From Nitrospirales bacterium (lineage in GTDB: Bacteria > Nitrospirota > Nitrospiria > Nitrospirales > UBA8639): a stretch of DNA of 64,000 nucleotides. The notes beneath the pieces are model-generated. The model was given only the letters and a program-made list of their open reading frames with translations. It was not told where the DNA came from and searched no databases. Positions within the stretch are counted from its first letter, which is position 1. Each line of letters starts with the position of its first letter. This document shows, piece after piece, positions 1 to 8,638 of this stretch. Position numbers and translations under genes: made by a program. The DNA is taken from positions 1 through 64,000 of the forward strand of contig JAHRAQ010000029.1 of NCBI GenBank assembly GCA_020027205.1. Reading direction: 5' to 3'.

Positions 1-132
1 GCCTCCACGCGCAGATGCGCCTGTCCCAGACGCCGTTGCTACATGCGCCGCACTTACGTCGGCGCGTGTCAGGGGCGTGCCACACACGCCCCGTCGTGAT
101 TGGTGCGAAGTCAAATCAGTAGTTCCCAAACG

Positions 133-243
133 GAAAGATGGATTCCCGAATGAAAACGTCGGGAATGACGGAGGGGGGAGGGATTCCAGACTACCAACGC
201 CTGCCCCCGACGTTTTCAATCGGGGGTCGGGAATGACAGAAGG
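133..243. repeat. Palindromic intergenic repeat, two adjoining units
   Basis: Two neighbouring units carry the motif GATTCCCG followed downstream by CGGGAATGAC, so each can fold into an imperfect hairpin. The second unit (about 178-243) shares a stretch of roughly 38 identical bases with the cluster at 13051-13345, including the self-complementary core CCCCCGACG/CGGGGGTCGG. Similar GGATTCCCG/CGGGAATGACG palindromes are widespread in bacterial intergenic DNA. The rest of 1-282 shows no convincing gene. Confidence 0.75.
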
Positions 244-282
244 CAGAGGCCGGGTGTGGCAGCCGTCCATCGCGCCGCGCGC

Positions 283-942
283 TCAACGCGACGGCACGTC
301 CCGGAACCGCACCCCGACGCGCAGAGGCTTCCCTCCCGTGAGGGTCTCGAAAAATCCTTCCCGCGTCGGCGCCATGTATTCTTCGGGGACAAACACCAGG
401 CGGCCGGGTTCCGGATCAATCGGGTCAAGCGGCCGGGTACTGACGGGCGCCCGGTACTGTTCATTGTCCTGCCAGATCTCGGTCTTGACCGCATGATTGC
501 TCAAGACAATGTGCATCACGTTCCCCTGAAGAAACATCCCGCCGGAGGTCGTCACTTCATGCCTGTCGGAAATCCGCGCGGTTTCATAAAACGTGATCAT
601 TTCGTTCGGCGTCGCTTCTCCAAGTCCTTTCACGAACAACGGCGCAAAAAATGCGGTTTCTTTCGGGCTGAAGGCCGGTCGTCGAGCCGCCCCGCCGCCG
701 GGCAACAGCCGCGAGAACGGGGGCGTCCGTGTCTCGACGAACAGCCCACGCAACACATTGGCCACGTCCTCTTCCGCGAGAGACGCCGGATGCGAAAACG
801 GATTTCCGTCATGCCCGCCCGGCACGGTCTGAAGACGTACCATGCGGTTCCCGTCCTCATAAATCGTCATGGTCGGCACGCCCGGCGCGGCGCAAGCGGC
901 CAGCAACATCATCCCGCATCCCGCTCCGGTCACTCCTTTCAT
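283..942 (-). CDS. Putative lipoprotein, unknown function
   Basis: This 219-residue product begins with a basic residue, a short hydrophobic stretch and the lipobox LLAAC, so it should be processed by LspA and anchored in a membrane. I chose the ATG at 942 because a GGAAGGAG Shine-Dalgarno lies about 11 bases upstream and the signal peptide then has normal length; an in-frame start at 972 is possible. After the lipobox there is a soluble domain without a motif I recognise. It lies 80 bases downstream of the HisN/IMPase-like gene on the same strand, so it may be the distal gene of that transcript. The function cannot be assigned from sequence. Confidence 0.7.
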   Translation of the reverse strand: MKGVTGAGCGMMLLAACAAPGVPTMTIYEDGNRMVRLQTVPGGHDGNPFSHPASLAEEDVANVLRGLFVETRTPPFSRLLPGGGAARRPAFSPKETAFFAPLFVKGLGEATPNEMITFYETARISDRHEVTTSGGMFLQGNVMHIVLSNHAVKTEIWQDNEQYRAPVSTRPLDPIDPEPGRLVFVPEEYMAPTREGFFETLTGGKPLRVGVRFRDVPSR

Positions 943-1022
943 CGTTGTCGTCACTCCTTCCCGCGCACACATTCTAGACCCGCCCTGCCCGACGCCCGCT
1001 CCGGCGCGGCCGGTTCTCCCCG

Positions 1023-1808
1023 TTAAAAATCCAGCGCCGTCACCAGTTGTTCGACCAACTTCGGCGCGCCAAACACGATGTCGTGTTTGCCGGCGGCGCG
1101 GGACGGGCGCGTGACGAACGCGCCGCCGGCTTCTTCCACCAGCACCTCGGTGGCCGCGGCGTCCCAGGGATTCAGCGCGGGATCAATCATGGCGCCGACC
1201 GCGCCGCCGACCACCAGCGCGTGACCAAAGCAATCGGTATAGCCCCGCACATACCGGCACAGGCCCAGCAGTCGCGGCAACATCGCTTCGCACCCGGCGC
1301 TGACGAACTGGGCCACGTCGCCCGCCGCGATCAGACTCGTCGCCAGGTCCGCGTCACCGGACACCGACACGGGCGCGCCGTTGCGGCGGCATCCCAGACC
1401 GCGGGCCGCGCTGCACGTCACGTTCAGCACGGGCAAATGGATGACCCCGATGAGCGCGGTGTGCGCTTCCCGGTCTTCCAGCGCGACGATCGTGCCGAAC
1501 AACGGAATCCGGTTCACGAAGGAGCGGGTGCCGTCGATGGGATCGATCAGCCAGCGATAGCGCGTCCCGGATTCCCGCCGGCCCAATTCTTCTCCCAGGA
1601 TGTCAAACTCCGCCGCCATCGCGTCGCTCCGCAACGCGGCGCGAATCGCGGTTTCCGCTTCGCGGTCCGCCACGGTCACCGGCGATCCGTCGGCTTTGTG
1701 TTCCACGGCCGGGCCGCGCCCCGCACCATGGATGAGGATGCCCTCCGCCGGCGTTTGCGCGGCGCGCACGGCAAGGGCCAGCAGGCGTTCTAACGTCCTG
1801 GTCTGCAC
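1023..1808 (-). CDS. hisN: Inositol monophosphatase-family phosphatase, HisN-like
   Basis: The product (261 residues, usual length for the family) is a magnesium-dependent phosphatase of the inositol monophosphatase superfamily. The metal-binding motifs are visible in order: GEELG near residue 93, WLIDPIDGTRSF near 106-117, and NPWDAAATEVLVEEAGG near 213-229. The IDPIDGTRSF form with a following FGTIVAL segment is typical of the HisN branch, which dephosphorylates histidinol phosphate; inositol-1-phosphatase or 3'(2'),5'-bisphosphate nucleotidase activity cannot be excluded. The gene follows phoU by 45 bases on the same strand, so it may be read through from the phosphate operon, which would fit a phosphate-releasing enzyme. 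The family call is solid and the substrate is uncertain. Confidence 0.75.
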   Translation of the reverse strand: MQTRTLERLLALAVRAAQTPAEGILIHGAGRGPAVEHKADGSPVTVADREAETAIRAALRSDAMAAEFDILGEELGRRESGTRYRWLIDPIDGTRSFVNRIPLFGTIVALEDREAHTALIGVIHLPVLNVTCSAARGLGCRRNGAPVSVSGDADLATSLIAAGDVAQFVSAGCEAMLPRLLGLCRYVRGYTDCFGHALVVGGAVGAMIDPALNPWDAAATEVLVEEAGGAFVTRPSRAAGKHDIVFGAPKLVEQLVTALDF

Positions 1809-1853
1809 CCACCGCCTCCCCGCCTCCCGCCGGCAACGCCCGCTTTCACACGA

Positions 1854-2522
1854 TCACGGCGCGTGAGGAGGAATCGTATGGCGGATGATTTTGCCTTCGG
1901 CCAGATACACGACCAACTCCGCGATATTCGTGGCATGATCGGCAACCCTTTCAATGTACTTGGAAATAAAGGACAGACGAATGGCCCGGGTGATGGTCCT
2001 GGGATTTTCGATCATGAAGGACAACAACTCCCGGAAGAGTTGCTCCGTCAAATTGTCCACGACGTCATCGTCGTCGATGACTTTCCGCGCCAGCGCCGCG
2101 TCGGCTTTCACGAACGCATCCAGCGACTCCCGCACCATGATCCCCGCGCGCTCGGCCATGTACGGAATATCGATGTAGGGCTTCAGTTGCGGCTCCGCGT
2201 TGAGTTCAATCGCGCGCTCGCAGATATTTTCCGCCAGGTCGCTCATCCGCTCGAGTTCCGACGAAATTTTCATCGCGGTGGTCAGAAACCGCAGATCCCT
2301 GGCGGCGGGCTGGTATCGCGCCAGACATTCAATCGCCATCTCGTCAATTTCCAGATCCAGCACGTTCACGCGCCGGTCGTTCTCGATCACCCGGCGGGCC
2401 AGCGCCTCGTCGCGCTCGACAAGCGCTTTCATGGCATTCTGCATCTGGTCTTCGACCAGCGACCCCATCGTGAGAATGGTGGTGTTGACTTTGGCGAACG
2501 CCTCTTCAAAGTACCGTTCCAT
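1854..2522 (-). CDS. phoU: Phosphate signalling regulator PhoU
   Basis: PhoU is the cytoplasmic negative modulator that links the Pst transporter to the PhoR kinase and prevents phosphate overload. The 222-residue product consists of two PhoU helical bundles. Typical metal-binding signatures are visible: the first repeat has EIDEMAIECLARYQP with RDLRFL after it near residues 58-80, and the second repeat ends in SKYIERVADHATNIAE near 188-203. It lies 33 bases downstream of pstB on the same strand, the normal last position of a pst operon. Its length is that of a complete protein and nothing looks abnormal. Confidence 0.95.
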   Translation of the reverse strand: MERYFEEAFAKVNTTILTMGSLVEDQMQNAMKALVERDEALARRVIENDRRVNVLDLEIDEMAIECLARYQPAARDLRFLTTAMKISSELERMSDLAENICERAIELNAEPQLKPYIDIPYMAERAGIMVRESLDAFVKADAALARKVIDDDDVVDNLTEQLFRELLSFMIENPRTITRAIRLSFISKYIERVADHATNIAELVVYLAEGKIIRHTIPPHAP

Positions 2523-2555
2523 CGCGGCCTCAAGAAGTTCGAATCATCCGGCCCG

Positions 2556-3344
<789 letters not shown>

Positions 3345-3455
3345 GGCGGTGTCGATCCTCGGCGCCCGGTGCGACGCAGTGTGCGGCGGTTGGGGCAGAA
3401 TGTCAATCATGGGCGTCAGAAGCGCACCGGGCCGCGTGACGACGGGCGCGCGGCA

Positions 3456-5090
3456 TCACACCGCCGACGGGCGAAACCGTTTCCGCATGTGATTCCGAAG
3501 CGCGATGGCGCTCAAGTTCAGCGCAATCACCACCACGATCAGAATCAACGCGGTGACGTACACCATGGGTTTGGCGGCCTCCACGTTGGGCGACTGAAAC
3601 CCCATGTCGAAGATATGAAAACCCAGATGCATGAATTTGCGTTCGAGATGCAGAAACGGAAAATGCCCGTCCACCGGCAGCGCCGGCGCCAGTTTGACGA
3701 CGCCGGTCAGCATCAGCGGCGCCACCTCGCCGGTCGCGCGCGCCACCGCCAGAATCAGCCCGGTCAACACGCCCGGCAGCGCGCAGGGCAGGATCACGCG
3801 AATCATGCTTTCCAGTTTCGTCGCGCCCAGCGCCAGCGCGCCTTCGCGGTATTCACGCGGCACGGCCGCCAGCCCTTCTTCCGTCGCCACGATCACGACG
3901 GGCACCGTCATCAGCGCCAGCGTCAGCGACGCCCACAGGATTCCGCCCGTGCCGAACGTCGGCGCCGGCAGGGCCTCGGCGTACAACAACTCGTCGATGG
4001 TCCCGCCGACCGTGTAGACAAAAAATCCCAACCCGAACACGCCAAACACAATGGACGGCACGCCCGCCAGATTGTTCACCGCCACGCGCACCATGCGCAC
4101 GACCGGCCCCTGCCGCGCGTACTCCCGCAGGTAGAACGCGGCCAGCACCCCGAACGGCGCCACGGCCACGCTCATCAGCAACACCATCATCACCGTGCCG
4201 AAGAGCGCCGGGAAAATGCCGCCTTCGGTGTTGGCTTCCCTCGGCTCTTCGCTCAACACGGCATGGAAATTGACGGCATAGGCGAGCAGTTTGTCCCAGA
4301 CGTTCATCGCGTTGGGACGGCGCGCCCGCACAATCTGCCCGACCGGCAGGCGCAACTCGCGGCCGTCGGCGTCGGCCAGGACCACGGCGTCGTCATCGAG
4401 TTGGTCGCTCAACGCCCGCAACGCGTCGACCTGTTCCTGATACCGGCGTTCCAGTTGTTGCCGGGACGCCTGCAACGCGGCCGCCTCACGGCCGCCGCCG
4501 CGACCGGCCAGTTCCAGTTTTCGAATCGCCAGCCGCGCGTCTTCGAGATCGTAATTGATGCCGCCGATGACGTCCCGTTGCAGACGGGCCGCGTCGTCAT
4601 GCAGGGCGTTGACGCGCGCAATCAGCGGCTGCAACGCCCGCCAGCCTTCGTCGTTTCCCGAAGCCGCGACGCGGCCGCCGCGCTCGACCCGGCGAATCCG
4701 GCCGTAAAAATTTCCCCACTCCCGGCGTTCCACCGCGACCACGGCCGGCGGCGTCGACACCGACGCGATGCGCGCGCGGTCGATCCACCGGAAATCCAGG
4801 CCGTACAGATCGCGATTCCCGATTTTCATCCGCACCCGCGTCCGGCCTTCGGGCGCCGCCGGCGTCGCGGAATGGGGGATGACTTCCTCATTTTTGAGTT
4901 CGCCCAGCACGCGCGTGCCGTCCGTGAGATGCAGTTCCAGCAACGCATGGGGCCAGAAAAATCCCAGCCCGTTGATCATGATCAGCGCCAGCACGCCGCC
5001 GACCATGAGCAACGAGGCGGCCACGGCCGTGCCGCAGAACCACACAAACAGCGTCCCCGAGGCGAAGAATTTTCGAATCCTGCCGGGCAT
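3456..5090 (-). CDS. pstA: Phosphate ABC transporter permease PstA, long form
   Basis: This is one of the two membrane permeases of the phosphate importer. At 544 residues it is almost twice the size of E. coli PstA. An N-terminal membrane segment (about residues 13-38) is followed by a periplasmic region of about 230 residues with a predicted helical, coiled-coil-like part rich in Arg, Glu and Leu, and only then by the permease domain. That domain carries the EAA-type loop REYREGALALGATKLESM. Long PstA/PstC pairs of this kind are known from Pseudomonas and related bacteria. The start at 5090 is chosen because it gives the expected first membrane segment and lies 8 bases after the pstC stop; the reading frame open upstream of it overlaps pstC and is not coding. 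Confidence 0.9.
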   Translation of the reverse strand: MPGRIRKFFASGTLFVWFCGTAVAASLLMVGGVLALIMINGLGFFWPHALLELHLTDGTRVLGELKNEEVIPHSATPAAPEGRTRVRMKIGNRDLYGLDFRWIDRARIASVSTPPAVVAVERREWGNFYGRIRRVERGGRVAASGNDEGWRALQPLIARVNALHDDAARLQRDVIGGINYDLEDARLAIRKLELAGRGGGREAAALQASRQQLERRYQEQVDALRALSDQLDDDAVVLADADGRELRLPVGQIVRARRPNAMNVWDKLLAYAVNFHAVLSEEPREANTEGGIFPALFGTVMMVLLMSVAVAPFGVLAAFYLREYARQGPVVRMVRVAVNNLAGVPSIVFGVFGLGFFVYTVGGTIDELLYAEALPAPTFGTGGILWASLTLALMTVPVVIVATEEGLAAVPREYREGALALGATKLESMIRVILPCALPGVLTGLILAVARATGEVAPLMLTGVVKLAPALPVDGHFPFLHLERKFMHLGFHIFDMGFQSPNVEAAKPMVYVTALILIVVVIALNLSAIALRNHMRKRFRPSAV

Positions 5091-5098
5091 GGCACTCC

Positions 5099-7453
5099 TT
5101 AGAACTGACCGTATCTCACCCGAAGCCGCTGCCGCACCACGTCCGCGACCGTGTTCACCAGAAACGTGAACACAAACAACATGAGACCGGCCAGAAACAA
5201 CAGGCGGTACAGCGTCCCGCCCTGCGGGGCTTCGGGCATTTCCACGGCGATATTCGCCGAGAGCGTGCGGAAGCCGTTCAACAGATTCATCTCCAGCAGC
5301 GGGGTGTTGCCCGTGGCCATCAGCACGATCATGGTTTCCCCGACGACCCGCCCCAACCCGATCATCAGCGCGGAGAACACGCCGGGGCTGGCCGAGACCA
5401 TGACGAGTTTGGTCAGCGTCTGCCACGGGGTCGCGCCGAGCGCCAGCGAGCCGGCGATCAAATGACGCGGCACGTTGCTCAAGGCATCCTCGGAGATGCT
5501 GAAGATGACGGGGATGACGGCCATCCCCATGGCAAAGGCAATGACCAGCGCGTTGCGTTGATCGTATTCCAGACCAAAGGTCGAGAGCATCCATTGCCGG
5601 TAGTTCGAATCAAACAGCCACGCTTCAATTTGTTGATTGCCCTGCACGCAGACCCAGACGGTGCCGCCCAGCACCACCATGCACGCCACCAGTTCCGTCA
5701 CCGTGCCCGACGGGAGATTGAAACGCGATGGAAGATAGTGCCAGCCGACGCAGGCCGACACGACCACCGGCGGCAACACCAGAAACACCGCGACCACGGC
5801 CGGGAAGATTGTTTCCAGCAGGGGCGCCAGCCACAAGCCAGCCAGGAAACCCAGGATCACCGTCGGGAACGCCGCCATGGTTTCCACGACCGGTTTGATC
5901 ACGGCGCGCACGGCGGGGCGCATGAACATCGCGGTATAGATCGCGCCGAGCACCGCGATGGGCGCGGCCAGCAGCATCGCGTACATCGTGCCTTTCAGCG
6001 TGCCGAACATCAGCGGCCACAAGCCGAATTTCGGCTCAAAGGCGTCGGACCCGCCGGTGGATTGCCACATCGCCTTCGGCACGTCGTACCCCTCATACAA
6101 CACGGGCATGAACAGGGACGAGAGCGTCACTTCGGGATGATCATTCTCCACGTCGAACACGGCCAGCCGCCCGTCGTCGCGAAACACCACGGCCCCGTCG
6201 GTCTTCGGCGCCAGCATCGCGGCCAGCACGGGAGCGCCGTCGCCCGGAATTGTGAAGAGCGTTCGATGCGACGTGGAATAATGCACGGCCACGCCGCCGG
6301 CGGCATCGGCCGTGAGAAAGCCTTTATCCCGCAGCGACGGCGACACGGCGGTGACGGCTCCGGTGTGCGGCGCAAAGTCACGAACTTTTTGCAGACGCGG
6401 ATCGCCGCCGGCGCCGGGATCCGTCATGGACAACCAGACGGCGACGGTCCCGTCGCGCGCGCCCACCACCAGCGACCGGTCGCCGATGAGGTACGCCAGC
6501 GCGGTCACCGGCGCCCCGGCGTCGTAGGTCCCCATCAAGCGAGGACGTTGCGCCTCCCGAATATCCCAATGCAGCAAGCGGCCGTCCGCCGTGCCGCCGA
6601 CCAGGGTGTCTCCCGCGCCGTCCAGCAACAGCGCCGAGAGCGTCCCGACGCGCGCGCCGGTGATCTCGACCCGGCGGACGTCCCGCGCGCGTTCGCCCGT
6701 CAACAACGATTCGGTTTCCTCGACCTTCGTGAGAAACAGGCGACCGGATGCCGTCAACGCGGCGACGGTTGTTCCGTCGTCACCGTCCAGAAACGCCAGC
6801 CGGGCAACGGCACCGGCGGCGGGCACGGCGGCACCGGCGGCAGACATCGCGGCACCGACGGCGGGAACGGCGGCACCGGCGGCAGACACCGAGGCACCGG
6901 CGGTGGGAACGGCGGCGCCGGCGGTAGACACCGAGGCACCGGCGGCGGGAACGGCGGCCACCGGCTCGCCGGCGGTGACCACCGGCGTCACGTTTCTGCC
7001 GTTCTCCCCGAACGTGACCCGATACCGCACGCGCAGGGGAATCACGCGCCCATCAACCGTCCCCAATCCGTAACGATGCGCGCCCGCCGGCGAGCGCGCC
7101 ACGGCGGTGATGCGCCCCGGCGCAAACACCGGGACGGCATCGGGACGAATCCGGTCACCGGATGGCAGGGCATAAAAGGCCACGTCCCCCCGGCGGAGGA
7201 CGTGCCCGACGGTCATCGAGTCATCGATTCCCACGCCGACGTGCCGCGGATGGACACCGTCCCGCTCACCCGCGTCAACGTCCACCGACGCCGCCTTGCT
7301 CCAGGACGCCGCCTCGAACAAGGGCGCCGTTTCCATCAGCAGGTACACAAAAATACCCAGGACGCTGACGATGGTGGCCCAGCCGCCGACGGTAATCACC
7401 CCCGTGGCCCCATGATTCATCCAGCGGCGCGCCGCTCCGGAGGCGCCACGCAT
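5099..7453 (-). CDS. pstC: Phosphate ABC transporter permease PstC with large periplasmic propeller insert
   Basis: The second permease of the phosphate importer has 784 residues, against about 320 in E. coli. A first membrane helix (about residues 20-42) is followed by some 410 residues predicted outside the membrane, then by the normal permease core with the EAA-type loop PRHLIAGSLALGATPWQTL. The insert contains repeated blade-like segments such as GGTADGRLLHWDI and GARDGTVAVWLS, typical of WD40/beta-propeller proteins. Between blades there is a low-complexity stretch of Ala/Gly-rich heptads (about residues 175-230). The gene starts 1 base after the pstS stop and ends 8 bases before pstA. 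PstC proteins with such an insert exist in some Proteobacteria; the role of the propeller is unknown. Confidence 0.9.
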   Translation of the reverse strand: MRGASGAARRWMNHGATGVITVGGWATIVSVLGIFVYLLMETAPLFEAASWSKAASVDVDAGERDGVHPRHVGVGIDDSMTVGHVLRRGDVAFYALPSGDRIRPDAVPVFAPGRITAVARSPAGAHRYGLGTVDGRVIPLRVRYRVTFGENGRNVTPVVTAGEPVAAVPAAGASVSTAGAAVPTAGASVSAAGAAVPAVGAAMSAAGAAVPAAGAVARLAFLDGDDGTTVAALTASGRLFLTKVEETESLLTGERARDVRRVEITGARVGTLSALLLDGAGDTLVGGTADGRLLHWDIREAQRPRLMGTYDAGAPVTALAYLIGDRSLVVGARDGTVAVWLSMTDPGAGGDPRLQKVRDFAPHTGAVTAVSPSLRDKGFLTADAAGGVAVHYSTSHRTLFTIPGDGAPVLAAMLAPKTDGAVVFRDDGRLAVFDVENDHPEVTLSSLFMPVLYEGYDVPKAMWQSTGGSDAFEPKFGLWPLMFGTLKGTMYAMLLAAPIAVLGAIYTAMFMRPAVRAVIKPVVETMAAFPTVILGFLAGLWLAPLLETIFPAVVAVFLVLPPVVVSACVGWHYLPSRFNLPSGTVTELVACMVVLGGTVWVCVQGNQQIEAWLFDSNYRQWMLSTFGLEYDQRNALVIAFAMGMAVIPVIFSISEDALSNVPRHLIAGSLALGATPWQTLTKLVMVSASPGVFSALMIGLGRVVGETMIVLMATGNTPLLEMNLLNGFRTLSANIAVEMPEAPQGGTLYRLLFLAGLMLFVFTFLVNTVADVVRQRLRVRYGQF
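6795..6960 (-). repeat. Coding tandem repeat inside pstC (about 21-base units)
   Basis: The DNA is built from alternating units that read AAVPAAG and ASVSAAG-like heptads on the minus strand, seven or so in a row, with pairs forming a 42-base higher-order period. Frame is kept because the unit is a multiple of three. Such a tract is a likely site of length variation by slippage. Confidence 0.75.
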
Positions 7454-7454
7454 C

Positions 7455-8498
7455 CTACGGCATCTCCGCCAACGCCCGACGGATGACGCGCTGCGGCAAG
7501 GGGAAATATCCGTCCTTGATGACCGCGCGCTGCCCCGTGTCGCTGTAGATGTATTTCAGAAACTCTTCGACCAACAACGGGAGCGTCTTGCCCGGCATTT
7601 TATTCACGTACACATAGAGAAACCGGGCCAGGGGATATTTCCCCGACAAGGCGTCGGCAAACGTCGGGTCATAACAGGCGCCCCCCTGTTCCGCCGACAA
7701 CGCCACCATGCGCACCCCCGACGTTCGATAGCCAATCCCGCTGTATCCAATCCCGCCCCGGTCTTCCGTCACGCCCTGCACCACCGACGCCGACCCGGGT
7801 TGTTCCTTGACCTCATCTTTATAGTCCCCCGTCTTCAACGCCGTTTTCTTGAAAAACCCGTACGTCCCCGACGCGGAGTTGCGGCCGTACAAACTGACGC
7901 GCATGGTCCGCCAGTGCCCGTCCAAACCCAGTTGCCCCCACGCGCGAATGGCGTCGGCGTACCCGCGCCGCCTCGTTTTGGAAAACACGGCATCCACCTG
8001 TTCCATGCCGAGACACCGGAGCGGATTATCCTTGTTGACGTACACCGCCAGCGCGTCCACCGCCACCGGCACACGGGTGGGCGGATACCCGAACCGCTCC
8101 TCGAACCTGTCCGTTTCCTTCGCTTTCATCGCGCGGGACATCGGCCCCAGTTGCGCGGTGCCTTCGATCAACGCCGGCGGCGCGGTGCCGGAGCCTTTGC
8201 CTTCAATCTGGATTTTCACGTTCGGATATTCCCTGCGGAACCCTTCGGCCCAGAGCGTCATCAGATTGTTGAGGGTGTCCGACCCGATGCTGTTCAGATT
8301 CCCGGACACCCCGCTGACCCTGGCATAGGCGTTCCACTCCGGGTCCGTCATGGCGTCGGCGGCCGCCCAACTCTGGGCAACGCCGCTCACGCCGAGCAGC
8401 ACCGCCACGCCCAGGCATCGCACCAGACCGACCACCACGTTGAGCCGCGTTGAGCCGCGCGCGCGCGCGTTTCGTTCCATGCCGTTCATCTCGTTCAT
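7455..8498 (-). CDS. pstS: Periplasmic phosphate-binding protein PstS
   Basis: PstS captures phosphate in the periplasm and hands it to PstC/PstA. The product has a signal peptide with the hydrophobic core VVVGLVRCLGVAVLLGVSGV and a probable cleavage after SWAAA. It then shows the PstS-type binding segments SIGSDTLNNLM, GKGSGTAP and GRNSASGTYGFF. It lacks a lipobox. The start is uncertain: in-frame ATGs lie at 8498, 8489 and 8480, and the one at 8528 sits too close to the predicted transcription start to carry a ribosome-binding site. The gene is first in the pstSCAB-phoU-hisN run and directly downstream of a Pho-box promoter, so strong induction under phosphate limitation is expected. Confidence 0.92.
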   Translation of the reverse strand: MNEMNGMERNARARGSTRLNVVVGLVRCLGVAVLLGVSGVAQSWAAADAMTDPEWNAYARVSGVSGNLNSIGSDTLNNLMTLWAEGFRREYPNVKIQIEGKGSGTAPPALIEGTAQLGPMSRAMKAKETDRFEERFGYPPTRVPVAVDALAVYVNKDNPLRCLGMEQVDAVFSKTRRRGYADAIRAWGQLGLDGHWRTMRVSLYGRNSASGTYGFFKKTALKTGDYKDEVKEQPGSASVVQGVTEDRGGIGYSGIGYRTSGVRMVALSAEQGGACYDPTFADALSGKYPLARFLYVYVNKMPGKTLPLLVEEFLKYIYSDTGQRAVIKDGYFPLPQRVIRRALAEMP

Positions 8499-8536
8499 GC
8501 GTTTGACGACGTTCAAGGCTTCCCCCACCGGTCGCC

Positions 8537-8591
8537 ATTATAGACGCGGCATGTGAATCCGGCGTCAAAAACAGGTTACGAAATTGTTACA
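8537..8591 (-). promoter_or_regulatory. Pho-box promoter of pstS
   Basis: On the minus strand four 7-base elements occur at an exact 11-base period: TGTAACA (8591-8585), CGTAACC (8580-8574), TTTGACG (8569-8563) and ATTCACA (8558-8552). The first two match the PhoB half-site TGTMAY pattern closely and the last two are weaker. Nine bases later comes a perfect TATAAT -10 box (8542-8537). There is no separate -35 box, as expected for a PhoB-activated promoter in which two Pho boxes replace it. Confidence 0.85.
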
Positions 8592-8638
8592 TCGACGGGC
8601 GGGATGCGTGGGGTGGGGAGCGGAACACGGAGCGCGCG

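Noticed and set aside
133-243. The palindromic units as a CRISPR array
   Set aside because: Unit spacing is irregular, orientation is mixed and there are no unique spacers of constant length.
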